From assembly GCF_025961835.1 (NCBI RefSeq), contig NZ_JAOQOK010000001.1, forward strand, positions 434,001 through 498,000: a DNA stretch of 64,000 bases, read 5' to 3'. Positions 17,144 to 26,363 of this stretch are shown here, piece by piece. Position 1 is the stretch's first letter, and the number at the start of each line of letters is the position of its first letter. Under the pieces are notes generated by a model. It was not told the DNA's origin, did no database searches, and worked only from the letters and a program-made list of their open reading frames with translations. Made by a program: the position numbers and the translations under genes. The DNA comes from Sphingobium sp. B2D3C (GTDB taxonomy: Bacteria > Pseudomonadota > Alphaproteobacteria > Sphingomonadales > Sphingomonadaceae).

Positions 17144-18829
17144 ATGGAGAGCGAAAAACCCGCCTGGCAGGACCATTATGATCACCCCGTTGCGTGGGCG
17201 CAGGACTTTGCCCCGCTATCGCTGCCGGAGATGCTGCGATCTGCCGTGGAGCAGGACGGCAGCCGCCCGATGCTTGATTTTTACGGGCGCAAGTTCAGCT
17301 ATGCCGAGTGCTACCGCAATGCACGGCGCTTCGCGGCCGGGTTGATCGGCCTCGGCGTCCAGCCCGGCGATCGGGTCGGCCTCTACCTCCCCAACGTCCC
17401 GCACTACGTCGTGGCCTATTATGGCGCGATGATGGCCGGCGCCATCGCGGTCAATTTCTCGCCGCTCTATACGGTCGAGGAGCTGGCGCATCAGGCCGAG
17501 GACAGCGGGACGACCCTGCTGGTGACCATCTCCGCCAAACCGCTGTTTGGCAATGCCTGCGCCGTGCTGGATTGCTCCTGCATTGACCGGCTGGTGGTCG
17601 GCTCCGTCGCCGGTGGCCTGCCGCTGGGCAAATCCTTGCTCTACCGCCTGTTCAAGCGGTCGGCGGACGACCATGTCCCCTCCGATCCGCGCATTCTCTC
17701 GTTCGGCTCGTTGCTGGGCGATGATCCCTCCAGCCTGCCGTCGATCGATCCGCTGCGCGACCTTGCCTTGCTGCAATATACCGGTGGCACCACCGGGCGG
17801 CCCAAGGGTGCGATGCTCACCCACCAGAACCTTTCGGCCAATGCGCGGCAGATCGACCTGCTCGATCCCTGGCATGCCCTTGAGGACCGCATTCTGGGTG
17901 CGTTGCCCTTCTTCCATGTGTTCGCAAACACCGCGGTGCTCAATCGCACGGTCGTTCGCGGCGGCGAGATCGTCATTCTTCCGCGGTTCGATGCCCGGCA
18001 GGTCATCGCGGCGATCCAGCGGACCCGCGTCACCTCGCTCCCGGGCGTGCCGACGATGTTCCAGGCTTTGCTCGACAGCCCCTATCTCGCCAAAGCCGAC
18101 CTCTCTTCGCTACGCGTCTGCATTTCCGGCGGCGCGCCGCTGCCGCTGCCGCTCAAGGAGCGGTTCATGGCGACCACCGGCGCGCGGCTGGTCGAAGGCT
18201 ATGGGCTGACGGAGAGCAGCGGGGTCGTCTCGGCCAATCCCTATGATGGGCCGGGCAAGACCGGCTCGATCGGCCAGCCCATTCCCGGCACGCGCGTGCG
18301 CCTGCTCGACCGGGAAGACCCGTCCCGGCTTGCCCAGCCGGGGGAACCGGGTGAGATCGCCTTTGACGGCCCGCAAAGAATGCAAGGCTATTGGCAGAAT
18401 CCGGATGCCGATCGGGAGGTCTTCGTCGATGGTTTCCTGCGCACCGGTGACGTCGGCACCATCGATCAAGACGGCTATTTCCGCGTGGTCGACCGCATCA
18501 AGGACATGATCGCGGTCGGCGGCTTCAAGGTCTTCCCTAGCCAGGTCGAAGACGTGTTGTATCGCCATCCCGCGGTCCGGGAAGCGCTCGTGATCGGCAT
18601 TCCCGATGATTATCGCGGTGAGGTGCCCAAGGCGTTCGTGACCTTGCGGTCAGAGATGGAGGACGACATCGACGGCGAGCGTCTCAAGGACTGGCTCAAT
18701 CCGCAGCTCGGCAAGCATGAGCGCGTCTGCGCGGTTGAAATCCGTGAGAGCCTGCCGCGCACATTGGTCGGAAAGCTCTCGCGCAAGGAACTTGTCGCGG
18801 AAGAGCGGGCCAAGGCGGGGCTTGTTTGA
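17144..18829 (+). CDS. Long-chain acyl-CoA synthetase (AMP-binding family)
   Basis: This 561-residue adenylate-forming enzyme activates a carboxylic acid, probably a fatty acid, with ATP and CoA. Visible motifs are the P-loop YTGGTTGRPKGAMLTH (near 210), VEGYGLTESSG, LRTGDVG and the hinge RVVDRIKDMIAVGG, plus C-terminal PRTLVGKLSRKEL with the catalytic lysine. Length and motifs match FadD and PimA-type dicarboxylate ligases. The start ATG at 17144 gives the usual N-terminus with PAWQDHYDHPVAW. No fatty-acid oxidation genes flank it. Confidence 0.92.
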   Translation: MESEKPAWQDHYDHPVAWAQDFAPLSLPEMLRSAVEQDGSRPMLDFYGRKFSYAECYRNARRFAAGLIGLGVQPGDRVGLYLPNVPHYVVAYYGAMMAGAIAVNFSPLYTVEELAHQAEDSGTTLLVTISAKPLFGNACAVLDCSCIDRLVVGSVAGGLPLGKSLLYRLFKRSADDHVPSDPRILSFGSLLGDDPSSLPSIDPLRDLALLQYTGGTTGRPKGAMLTHQNLSANARQIDLLDPWHALEDRILGALPFFHVFANTAVLNRTVVRGGEIVILPRFDARQVIAAIQRTRVTSLPGVPTMFQALLDSPYLAKADLSSLRVCISGGAPLPLPLKERFMATTGARLVEGYGLTESSGVVSANPYDGPGKTGSIGQPIPGTRVRLLDREDPSRLAQPGEPGEIAFDGPQRMQGYWQNPDADREVFVDGFLRTGDVGTIDQDGYFRVVDRIKDMIAVGGFKVFPSQVEDVLYRHPAVREALVIGIPDDYRGEVPKAFVTLRSEMEDDIDGERLKDWLNPQLGKHERVCAVEIRESLPRTLVGKLSRKELVAEERAKAGLV

Positions 18830-18930
18830 GGGTTTCTCTCCCGGCTCATCGTTGGGGGGGACTGAGGGATGAGCCGGGAGAGATGATAGCGGCAATTGCG
18901 GGGAGCCGCATCATTCCCTCAACGCGGCTG
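18830..18930. other. Short non-coding stretch after the ligase gene
   Basis: The 536 bases between 18829 and 19366 carry only one supportable small gene (18931-19140, minus). This first part holds an imperfect palindrome of CTCTCCCGGCTCATC and GATGAGCCGGGAGAG (18836-18884) that could serve as a factor-poor transcription end for the ligase. The remainder, 19141-19365, shows nothing I can name. Confidence 0.5.
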
Positions 18931-19140
18931 TCAATGGACGGTTCCCACGCAATGTTGGACCTGGAGAAGAAACAGGACGCGCTCCACCTCTCTCCAGTGG
19001 CAGAAGCGGATGTGGTTGCCGACATCGCGGCTGCGATCTGCGCGCTGAGCCGCTTCAAGGCCCGCGTGATCGCCGAAAATGCGCATCAATGCGGTGGCGT
19101 CGTCGTAACTCCGACGGTCGACCATGATCGGAAGATGCAT
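18931..19140 (-). CDS. Small hypothetical protein of sphingomonad type
   Basis: The 69-residue product contains ATALMRIFGDHAGLEAAQRA, DVGNHIRFCHWREVERV and ends GTVH. This spacing of an alanine/arginine helix, a G-x3-x-F-x-x-W-x-x-I/V motif and a short C-terminal tail resembles small uncharacterised proteins repeatedly annotated in sphingomonads. A shorter start (ATG at 19125 or the MRIFG methionine) is possible; no good ribosome site marks one. An overlapping plus-strand frame (18826-19266) has no recognisable features and was not called. Confidence 0.5.
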   Translation of the reverse strand: MHLPIMVDRRSYDDATALMRIFGDHAGLEAAQRADRSRDVGNHIRFCHWREVERVLFLLQVQHCVGTVH

Positions 19141-19365
19141 TCAATATTCGAATCCCTTGCCCCCGCAAAATCAAGTCATTCTGGTCCAGCTGTATCCATT
19201 CACGGACCGTGCCAGCTTCGCCCTCTATCCGTGCCGGACGCCACACGCTGGCTAAGTACGGCTTAACCAAGTCCCGCGCGGGAGCAATCTGTCCAGTTAC
19301 GGCACGACAAAGACCGCCGGCTTGTTCGGCTGGCATCGCGGCGCGGGACATGGCATGGGCGTGAC

Positions 19366-19548
19366 ATGACCGATCCGAATTCTCCAGGCGACAAATCACC
19401 CATGGGCGGCGGTGCGCCGCTGGCAGGCCTTATTCTCCTTGGCACGATCGTCGGCATCGCGACCGGGCAGCCCTCGATCGGCATTCTGGCCGGGCTTGCG
19501 CTGGGGGTGATCGTGGCTGTCGCGATCTGGCTGAAGGGCCGGGGCTGA
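19366..19548 (+). CDS. Small inner-membrane hypothetical protein
   Basis: This 60-residue protein has a short polar N-terminus (MTDPNSPGDKSPMGGGAPL), then two close hydrophobic segments LAGLILLGTIVGIATGQPSIG and AGLALGVIVAVAIWL. Similar short proteins with an internal GQPSIG turn are common in sphingomonad genomes, but no role is known. It lies 73 nt before the sorbosone-dehydrogenase-like gene. Confidence 0.68.
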   Translation: MTDPNSPGDKSPMGGGAPLAGLILLGTIVGIATGQPSIGILAGLALGVIVAVAIWLKGRG

Positions 19549-19621
19549 TCCGCGCAGATAAGGGCGCGCATGGCCGCTCGGCTTGTTGCGTCAAGGCAGG
19601 TGCAGCCGTAAGATCGTCGCC

Positions 19622-20989
19622 ATGAAAAAGATCATCCTGCTGACACTCGCCGCGCTGATCCTCATCGCGGGTGGCGTGTTCTATTATCTGTCGCGCCCCG
19701 ATGTCGCGCGCCTGCCGGAAACCGCGCTCGAAGGGCGCGAGCCCGAGTTCACGCCGGCGCGCAAGCAGATCCTCCCCACCGTCATGATCGCCAAGCCAGT
19801 CGGCTGGGCCGATGGCGCCGCGCCGGTGGCCGCGCGTGGTCTCGTCGTGCAGCGTTTTGCGGCCGGTCTCGATCACCCACGCCAGATGTTGCGCCTGCCC
19901 AATGGCGACATTCTGGTGGCGGAGACCAACAGCCCGCCCCGCAAAGCCGGCGGCATCCAGGATTGGATCATGGGCAAGCTGATCGGCTTTGCCGGCGCTG
20001 GTGGCGTGTCCGCCAATCGCATCACGCTGCTGCGCGATACCAATGGCGACGGCATTGCCGAGCAGCGGCATGTCCTGCTGGAAGGGCTGAACTCGCCCTA
20101 TGGCATGGCGCTGATCGACGAGACGCTCTACGTCGCGAACACCGATAGCCTGATGGCCTTCCCCTACAAGCTGGGCGAAACGCGGATTAGGGTGGAAGGC
20201 CGCAAGGTCGCCAATCTTCCCGCCAATGCGCCCAATAATCACTGGACGCGCAGCCTTGCAGCGAGCCCGGACGGCAAGCTCTATGTCGGCGTCGGCTCGA
20301 ACAGCAATATCGCCGAGAACGGGCTGGACGCGGAGGATTATCGCGCCGCCATTCTGGAGATCGATCCGCGCAAGGGCGAGGCGAATATCTTCGCCAGCGG
20401 CCTGCGCAACCCCACCGATCTGGCGTGGAACCCGTGGACCGGCTCACTCTGGGCGGTCGTCAACGAGCGGGACATGCTGGGTTCGGACCTGGTGCCGGAT
20501 TACATGACCGACGTTGAATTCGCGGCCTTCTACGGCTGGCCGTGGAATTACTGGGGCGGCTATGTCGACCGGCGCGTGCAGCCGCAGCGCGATGATCTGC
20601 GCGAATATACCCGCCGCCCGGCCTTTGGTCTGGGCACGCACACGGCGCCCCTGGGCCTGGCCTTCACGCCGGGGTCCGCGCTTGGCGCGCCGTTCAATCA
20701 GGGGGCCTTCGTGGCCTTGCATGGCAGCTGGAACCGCAAGCCGCCCAGCGGCTACAAGGTCTCCTATGTCGCCTTTGACGATCGCGGCCGGCCGCAGGGC
20801 AAGCTTGTCGATCTTCTCACCGGCTTCCTCAACAAGGACGGGCAGGCGCAGGGTCGGCCGGTTGACGTGCTCGTGGCCGCCGATGGATCGGTGCTGGTCA
20901 GTGACGATGTCGGCGGGATCATCTGGCGTGTGAGCAATTCCGCAAAACCGGCCGCCGCGCCGACGCCGGAGCGCGGGCCCGCCTCCTGA
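19622..20989 (+). CDS. PQQ-dependent sugar dehydrogenase / L-sorbosone dehydrogenase-like protein
   Basis: This 455-residue protein has an N-terminal signal anchor (MKKIILLTLAALILIAGGVFYYL) and a six-bladed beta-propeller typical of GDH/sorbosone dehydrogenases: GLDHPRQMLRLPNGDILVAETNSPP, RITLLRDTNGDGIAE, GLNSPYGMALIDETLYVANTD, FASGLRNPTDLAWNP and VLVAADGSVLVSDDVGGIIWRV. It is probably periplasmic, oxidising an aldose or aldehyde, although many relatives are uncharacterised. The start at 19622 places the signal segment first. Confidence 0.88.
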   Translation: MKKIILLTLAALILIAGGVFYYLSRPDVARLPETALEGREPEFTPARKQILPTVMIAKPVGWADGAAPVAARGLVVQRFAAGLDHPRQMLRLPNGDILVAETNSPPRKAGGIQDWIMGKLIGFAGAGGVSANRITLLRDTNGDGIAEQRHVLLEGLNSPYGMALIDETLYVANTDSLMAFPYKLGETRIRVEGRKVANLPANAPNNHWTRSLAASPDGKLYVGVGSNSNIAENGLDAEDYRAAILEIDPRKGEANIFASGLRNPTDLAWNPWTGSLWAVVNERDMLGSDLVPDYMTDVEFAAFYGWPWNYWGGYVDRRVQPQRDDLREYTRRPAFGLGTHTAPLGLAFTPGSALGAPFNQGAFVALHGSWNRKPPSGYKVSYVAFDDRGRPQGKLVDLLTGFLNKDGQAQGRPVDVLVAADGSVLVSDDVGGIIWRVSNSAKPAAAPTPERGPAS

Positions 20990-21015
20990 GCCTTTTACAG
21001 AACTGATTAAGCCCC

Positions 21016-21092
21016 GTGCTCCTGCGAAAGCAGGAGCCCAGGGAGCAGCCGAAGAGAAGACCCGCCCTAGACTCCTGCTTTCGCAGGAGCAC
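21016..21092. repeat. Intergenic palindromic repeat, family B (copy 1)
   Basis: Arms of 21 bp at 21016-21036 and 21072-21092 are perfect reverse complements (GTGCTCCTGCGAAAGCAGGAG on the left). Each arm also contains its own small palindrome, CCTGCGAAAGCAGG. A diverged copy lies at 55864-55940. It sits between the convergent sorbosone-dehydrogenase-like and DUF815 genes and could end transcripts from both sides. Confidence 0.8.
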
Positions 21093-21121
21093 AGTTTTCA
21101 TCGTGGTCTCGGCACCATCGC

Positions 21122-21958
21122 TTAGCGGTCGAGCGTAATGCCCGCCCGCCCGGCCAGTTCCACGACATATTGCCAGGCGACCCGGCCTGAGCGGCTGCCG
21201 CGCTGGGTTGCCCACTGGATCGCGGCCAGTGGATCGACGTCCAGTTCATAACGGGCGGCATAGCGGCGCACGATGGCGACATAGGCATCCTGATCGAGCG
21301 CATGGAAGCCGAGCGACAGACCGAACCGGTCGGATAGGGCCATCCGGTCGTCCACGACGTCGCGCGGATTGATCGGGTCGTCCTGCTCGCCCATGGAGCG
21401 CGGCACGATGTGGCGCCGGTTGGATGTCGCATAGAGCCGCACATGGCTCCCGCGCGCACTGGCGCCACCCTGCAGCAGCGAGCGCAGCGCTCGTGCATCG
21501 GCGCCGAAGTCACCGTCGAAACCAAGGTCGTCGATATAGAGGACGATCGGACGGCGCGCGGCGCGCAGCAGCGAGAACAGCGTTGCGAGACTTCGCAGAT
21601 CGTCCGTGGCGATCTCGACCATAGCGAGCGGCAGCCCTTCCTTCTGCACCTGGCCGACGCAGGCGGCGACCGTGGCCGACTTGCCCGTGCCCCGCGCACC
21701 CCACAGCAGAATGTCGTGCGCCGCATGGCCCCGCGCGAGGCGACGGGTATTCTCAAGGCAAGCCTCTTTCTGCGCGTCGATGCCGGTCAGCAGGGCGTAG
21801 TCGATCGGCTCGAAGCCCTCGATGGGCACCAGTATCTTCCCATCCCAACGATAGGCCGGATGGGCCTCCAGGTCCGGGGTGGCGGCGGCATTCGGCGCAA
21901 GCCGTTCGAGCGCGGCGGCGATCCGCGCGAGCGCATCGTCCATGGACGGTGTGGACAT
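21122..21958 (-). CDS. DUF815 family AAA ATPase
   Basis: This 278-residue protein matches the DUF815 ATPases: WDGKILVPIEGFEPIDYALLTGID, Walker A LLWGARGTGKSATV, Walker B IVLYIDDLGFDG, and the sensor LYATSNRRHIVPRSM followed by SDRFGLSLGFHALDQDAYV. The function is unknown. The ATG at 21958 has GAGGGAA at proper spacing; in-frame methionines upstream at 21976 and 22015 are weaker. It is divergent from the tRNA threonylcarbamoyl gene. Confidence 0.88.
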   Translation of the reverse strand: MSTPSMDDALARIAAALERLAPNAAATPDLEAHPAYRWDGKILVPIEGFEPIDYALLTGIDAQKEACLENTRRLARGHAAHDILLWGARGTGKSATVAACVGQVQKEGLPLAMVEIATDDLRSLATLFSLLRAARRPIVLYIDDLGFDGDFGADARALRSLLQGGASARGSHVRLYATSNRRHIVPRSMGEQDDPINPRDVVDDRMALSDRFGLSLGFHALDQDAYVAIVRRYAARYELDVDPLAAIQWATQRGSRSGRVAWQYVVELAGRAGITLDR

Positions 21959-22107
21959 GGCATTTCCCTCGGTCATCATGGATTGAGCCGTGGCGGGCCG
22001 TTCCCGCGAGGTCAAGACGCGAAGGCAGGCGGCACCGGTCTCCGCCCCGTCGCCGCCACGCTATCATGCCGCTTCAATGTGTCACGCGGCGCGGCTATAG
22101 GCCGCAC

Positions 22108-23064
22108 ATGTCCCGCGCCACCCGGTCCCTCGAAACGCGTATTCGCGCCTATGACAGCGCCGGGCTGGCGGAAGCCGCCGCGCTGATCATGGCCGGCGAA
22201 CCGGTCGCCGTGCCCACCGAGACGGTTTACGGTCTCGCCGCCGATGCGACCAACGATCTCGCCGTGGCGCGCATCTATGAGGCCAAGGGCCGCCCGTCCT
22301 TCAATCCCCTGATCGTCCATGTCAGCGATGTCGCGATGGCGCACCAGCTGGTGTCGTTCAACGCCACGGCACAGGCGCTGGCCGAGGCATTCTGGCCAGG
22401 CGCGCTGACCATGGTCCTGCCGCGCCTGCCCGATAGTCCCGTCGCCGGGCTTGCCAGCGCCGGTCTTCCCACGCTGGCGGTGCGGCTGCCATCGCATCCG
22501 GCAATGCGCGCGCTCATCGGCGCGGCGGCCGTGCCGTTGGCCGCCCCCTCGGCCAATCGCTCCGGCGCGATCAGCCCGACCCGCGCCAGCCATGTGCTGG
22601 CTAGCCTCGGCGGGCGTATCCCGTTCATCCTCGATGCCGGCCCAGCCAGCGATGGCGTGGAATCGACCATCGTCGAGCCGCTCGACGATGCGATCATCCT
22701 GCTGCGACCAGGTCCGGTCACCCCGGAGCGCCTCGAAGCGATCACCGGACGACCGGTGCGCGCACCGGCAGCCAGTGCAGGGATTACCGCGCCCGGCCAA
22801 CTCGAAAGCCATTATGCGCCATCCAAACCCTTGATGCTCAACTGCACGGACCCTGCGCCGGGCAGCTTCCACATCGGTTTCGGTCCGGGACCATCCCAGC
22901 GCAACCTCAGCCCGAGCGGTGATGTGGTCGAAGCCGCCGCCAATCTGTTCGCCGCTCTGCACGAGGCGGATGAGAGCGCGGCGGCGCGCATTTCGGTGGC
23001 GCCGATCCCGTCTGAAGGGCTCGGCCTTGCCATCAACGATCGTCTGCGGCGCGCGGCTGCGTGA
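22108..23064 (+). CDS. Threonylcarbamoyl-AMP synthase (Sua5 type)
   Basis: This 318-residue enzyme makes threonylcarbamoyl-AMP from threonine, bicarbonate and ATP, the first step of t6A37 modification in tRNAs reading ANN codons. The YrdC domain shows AVPTETVYGLAADATND, KGRPSFNPLIVHV and APSANRSGAISPT. The extra C-terminal Sua5 domain after GITAPGQLESHYAPSKPL makes it the long Sua5 form rather than TsaC. The frame opens earlier at 21949, inside the divergent gene's start, so the ATG at 22108 is preferred. Confidence 0.94.
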   Translation: MSRATRSLETRIRAYDSAGLAEAAALIMAGEPVAVPTETVYGLAADATNDLAVARIYEAKGRPSFNPLIVHVSDVAMAHQLVSFNATAQALAEAFWPGALTMVLPRLPDSPVAGLASAGLPTLAVRLPSHPAMRALIGAAAVPLAAPSANRSGAISPTRASHVLASLGGRIPFILDAGPASDGVESTIVEPLDDAIILLRPGPVTPERLEAITGRPVRAPAASAGITAPGQLESHYAPSKPLMLNCTDPAPGSFHIGFGPGPSQRNLSPSGDVVEAAANLFAALHEADESAAARISVAPIPSEGLGLAINDRLRRAAA

Positions 23065-23301
23065 GGTCGGCCTGAGCAGTGAGTCGGTCGAAAATATGCG
23101 GGACGGGCGGGGGCGATCGACCGCTGGCCATCCTCGCGAATCTCGCACATGTGGCAGGCAGCGGCGGCTCATGCACGGTTTGCCGCTGGCTGGTTTGCGG
23201 TTTTTGAAGAGTTCGTGAAGGCTCGATTGTCAAATCCATGCGTTATGCACGGACGCGGCAAATCCAGTTGGCGTGTCGGCAGTAAACGGAGGACTGAATA
23301 A

Positions 23302-25224
23302 TTGGTCGCCTTATCCAGAGTTGATCTCGATTCTTCGTTGATCTTCGTTGCATTTTTTACACTTGCGGCTGCACTTTTGACACTTCGTGCCGTTTCTGCG
23401 CCGCATCGTATTTCTCGGCCGGTTTCCGAGGAAGTGCACGAGTTTTTGGGCGCCTCGTTCGGCGCGCTTTTCGCCACGGCGCTGGTGACCTGGCAGATCG
23501 GCTCGGTCATCCCCATCTTCCTCGCCGCGATCACGCTGGTCGCAATCGCGCGCTATTATCTCGTGCGCTTCAGCATGCCGGGCATCCTCTGGCTGACTGG
23601 CGCCGGGCTTGGCAGCGTGATGACGAGCCTGTGGGGCACGCTGTTCATTCTCGAAGCCGGCCTGCCGCCATTGCTGATGGTGCTGGCCTTCGCCGCGCTC
23701 GGGCTGACGCTGTTCGCCTTCCTCGCCAATCTCATCGCCAGCGTGGCGCGCGAAGCAGTGCTGACGCATGAGCGCTGGCGCCTGCCTGTGGCGATCCCCT
23801 CATCCGATCCCGCAGCCGCGCATCTCAAGGTCTCGCTGCACCTCGCCTGCTATGCCGAGCCGCCCGAGATCGTGATCGAGACGATGAACCGCCTCGCCGC
23901 CCAGGATTATGATAATTTCGAAGTTCTGGTCTGCGATAATAATACGAAGGACGAAGCTCTTTGGAGGCCGTTGGAAGCCCATTGCGTGCGCCTCAACGCT
24001 AAGCTCGGCAAGGAGTGCTTCCGCTTTTTCCATGTCGATCCGCTGCCCGGCGCCAAGGCTGGCGCGCTCAATTTCCTGCTCGAGCAGACCGCCTCCGATG
24101 CGCAGATCATCGGCGTGATCGACGCCGATTATTATTCCCGCAACGACTTCCTCTCGCGCTTGCTACCGTTCTTCGCCGATCCGAAGCTCGGCTATATTCA
24201 GACGCCCCACGACTATCGCGACTATGAGGGCAATGACTATCTGAGTGCCTGCTATTGGGAATATATGCCCGTCAACAAGGTCGATTACCCCGGCGTGAGT
24301 GAATATGGCGGCGCCTTCACCATCGGGACGATGTGCCTGATGCGCAAGGATGCGCTGGTGAAAGCCGGCGGCTGGGCCGAGTGGTGCCTGACCGAGGATT
24401 CGGAAGTCTCCGTCCGTTTGCGCAAGGTCGGCTATGAGGGCCTGTATTTCGGCGAGACCTTTGGGCGCGGCCTGATCCCCGAGACCTTCGACGATTACAA
24501 GAAGCAGCGCTTCCGGTGGACGGCGGGTCCGGTGCAGCAGCTGCGTCGTCACTGGCGCCTGTTCCTGCCGGCGCCCTTTGCCGCGCCACTGCCGGGTTGG
24601 ACCAAATTGCTGGAAGTCGTGCGCTGCCTCGCGCCGTTGCAGACGCTGGCCGCGCTCGTCGTCAGCGTGGGGGGCATGATTGCCATGGTCGTCGGGCTGG
24701 CCATCGGCGCTATGGAGCCGGTCAAGGTGCCGTCCATCGCCGGTCTGCTGATGCTCATCGGTGCGGCGACATGGTGGGTGCGGCTCGTGCATCGCTATCG
24801 CCTGTCCGGCTGCTATGACACTGGCGCCATGGTGTGGGGCGAGATCGCCCGCGCCTCGCTCAGCTATGTCGTGCTGGTCGCAGGCATTGCCGGCCTCTCC
24901 AATCGCCCGCTCGCCTGGCGGCGCACGCCCAAGTTCGCCGGACTGGCCGACGAATCGCCTTTCGCGGCGACCCGGCCAGAGACGATCGCAGGGTGCGCGT
25001 CACTCGCCGTGGCAGTGCTGTGCCTGTTTGCCATCGGGCTGCTTGGCACGGGCGTCGCGCTCCTCAGCTTCATCGGCTTCGTGTCGCTGGCCCTGCGCTT
25101 CTTCTGTGCGCCATTGATGGCGGCGACGGCCATTCGTGCCTCCCGCCCGGCGCCCCGGCCGTCTCGCCCGCGCTACATTCCGCGGGATGCGCGCGTGGCC
25201 GTCAGCCGCGTCTGGGAAAGCTGA
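23302..25224 (+). CDS. Processive membrane glycosyltransferase, GT2 family
   Basis: This 640-residue protein has about four N-terminal membrane segments, a cytosolic GT2 domain (about 170-430) and about four C-terminal segments. Catalytic signatures include VIDADYYSRND (D-x-D), LTEDSEVSVRL and KKQRFRWTAG (Q-x-x-R-W), the set found in cellulose-synthase-like and beta-glucan synthases. It presumably polymerises and exports a glycan or builds a lipid-linked one; no partner genes lie nearby to tell which. It starts with TTG at 23302, with GGAGG upstream; there is no in-frame ATG near. Confidence 0.88.
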   Translation: MVALSRVDLDSSLIFVAFFTLAAALLTLRAVSAPHRISRPVSEEVHEFLGASFGALFATALVTWQIGSVIPIFLAAITLVAIARYYLVRFSMPGILWLTGAGLGSVMTSLWGTLFILEAGLPPLLMVLAFAALGLTLFAFLANLIASVAREAVLTHERWRLPVAIPSSDPAAAHLKVSLHLACYAEPPEIVIETMNRLAAQDYDNFEVLVCDNNTKDEALWRPLEAHCVRLNAKLGKECFRFFHVDPLPGAKAGALNFLLEQTASDAQIIGVIDADYYSRNDFLSRLLPFFADPKLGYIQTPHDYRDYEGNDYLSACYWEYMPVNKVDYPGVSEYGGAFTIGTMCLMRKDALVKAGGWAEWCLTEDSEVSVRLRKVGYEGLYFGETFGRGLIPETFDDYKKQRFRWTAGPVQQLRRHWRLFLPAPFAAPLPGWTKLLEVVRCLAPLQTLAALVVSVGGMIAMVVGLAIGAMEPVKVPSIAGLLMLIGAATWWVRLVHRYRLSGCYDTGAMVWGEIARASLSYVVLVAGIAGLSNRPLAWRRTPKFAGLADESPFAATRPETIAGCASLAVAVLCLFAIGLLGTGVALLSFIGFVSLALRFFCAPLMAATAIRASRPAPRPSRPRYIPRDARVAVSRVWES

Positions 25225-25278
25225 GTTTTTGGAAATCGCGGGGGAGGGCGGCTAATCCTGCCCTCCTGCCCTCCTGCC

Positions 25279-25500
25279 TCATTCGCAATAATAAGGGTCG
25301 TAGCGCGCCTTGCACTTGCGCCGGAGTTCGCGACCCCGTTCCCGATCCGCTTCATCGCCGCTGACCGTTGCCCAGTCAGCCATCTTCGCACCGGCATCGA
25401 CCGGCGCCTTGGCCACCTTATAGGCCGTGCGGGCGACGCAGCCCTGCAGGGTGAGCGGTCCAAGCACGCTCGCGGCGATCAGCAGGGCAGGTCGAACCAT
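25279..25500 (-). CDS. Small lipoprotein
   Basis: This 73-residue precursor begins MVRPALLIAASVLGPLTLQGC, a signal sequence ending in a lipobox (LQGC). The mature part KVAKAPVDAGAKMADWATVSG is followed by a very basic ERGRELRRKCKARYDPYYCE tail with two cysteines. The function is unknown; the tail could be disulphide-bonded in the periplasm. The ATG at 25500 is preferred because it starts the signal peptide; the frame continues upstream for 40 codons. Confidence 0.72.
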   Translation of the reverse strand: MVRPALLIAASVLGPLTLQGCVARTAYKVAKAPVDAGAKMADWATVSGDEADRERGRELRRKCKARYDPYYCE

Positions 25501-25597
25501 GGCAGCCTCTCCAATGTCCATCAGGGACAGGAGCACTGTCTGAGCGGCTTCCCGCCGTCGCGCAAGCCTGCTGCGCCGGAATGGCCGCCGTTTCCCC

Positions 25598-26128
25598 TCA
25601 GTTTCGCAGGCGGTCGGCAAAGCCCTTGCGCAGCTTCTGCAGCTTGGGTGGGATCACCGCCATGCAATAAGGGTTCCGGTCGCCGACCCGATCCCAATAT
25701 TGCTGGTGATAATCCTCGGCCGGATACCAGGTGGCCAGCGGCTCGATCGTCGTGACGATAGGGTTCGGCCAGTCCGCCTGTGCCCGTCCCATGGTAGCGC
25801 GTGCCTCGGCCTCCTGCTCGGCATCGTGCGGGAAGATCGCCGAGCGATATTGGGTGCCGATGTCATTTCCCTGCCGGTTCAGCGTCGTCGGGTCATGCGT
25901 GGCGAAGAAGATATCGAGCAGATCGCCATAGCCGATCACGGTCGGATCATAAGTGATGCGGATTGCTTCGGCATGGCCCGTGCTGCCCGAGCAGACCTCC
26001 TCATAAGTGGGGTTGGGTTTGCTGCCACCGATATAGCCGCTCTCGACGGACTCGACGCCTGCGAGATTTTGATAGACCGCTTCTGTGCACCAGAAGCAGC
26101 CGCCGGCCAGCGTTGCAGTCGCGCTCAT
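25598..26128 (-). CDS. msrA: Peptide methionine sulfoxide reductase MsrA
   Basis: This 176-residue enzyme reduces the S epimer of methionine sulfoxide in proteins. The active-site [12 protein letters not shown] motif is at residues 9-20, with GYIGG and [23 protein letters not shown] of the MsrA fold and the ending YHQQYWDR. Only the catalytic cysteine and a second one in the FWC motif are obvious. It begins just after a hairpin-rich repeat region and is transcribed away from it. Confidence 0.95.
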   Translation of the reverse strand: MSATATLAGGCFWCTEAVYQNLAGVESVESGYIGGSKPNPTYEEVCSGSTGHAEAIRITYDPTVIGYGDLLDIFFATHDPTTLNRQGNDIGTQYRSAIFPHDAEQEAEARATMGRAQADWPNPIVTTIEPLATWYPAEDYHQQYWDRVGDRNPYCMAVIPPKLQKLRKGFADRLRN

Positions 26129-26215
26129 GAGGGGGCGTCCTTTCGAGGAGGGGTGTGTTGCCTCAAAGATAGGAAGTCGGTGGCGGGGTGCAAAGGGGCG
26201 CGCCCAGTCCACCTG

Positions 26216-26340
26216 CCGTTCGTGTCGAGCCCTTCGACTGCCCGCAGGCGGGCGCTCAGGATAAACTTCAGCTGCAAGCTGAAGTCGAGACACGTCAAGC
26301 ACAGTGGCAAAGTGTCTCGACTTCGCTCGACACGAACGGG
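26216..26340. repeat. Intergenic palindromic repeats, family A (copy 2, composite)
   Basis: The first part, 26216-26294, is almost identical to the reverse complement of the element at 64-142, with the same CGCCCGC-type core. The second part, 26311-26340, is the shorter TGTCTCGACTTCGCTCGACA hairpin arm also seen at 30.6 and 42.1 kb. Two units thus lie side by side between convergent-to-tandem genes argC and msrA. Confidence 0.8.
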
Positions 26341-26363
26341 AACGGGAATCCGCTGGCCGTTGC

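Noticed and set aside
18826..19266. A 146-codon plus-strand frame after the acyl-CoA ligase
   Set aside because: Starts within the ligase stop, carries no hydrophobic or domain pattern and overlaps the more convincing minus-strand small gene.
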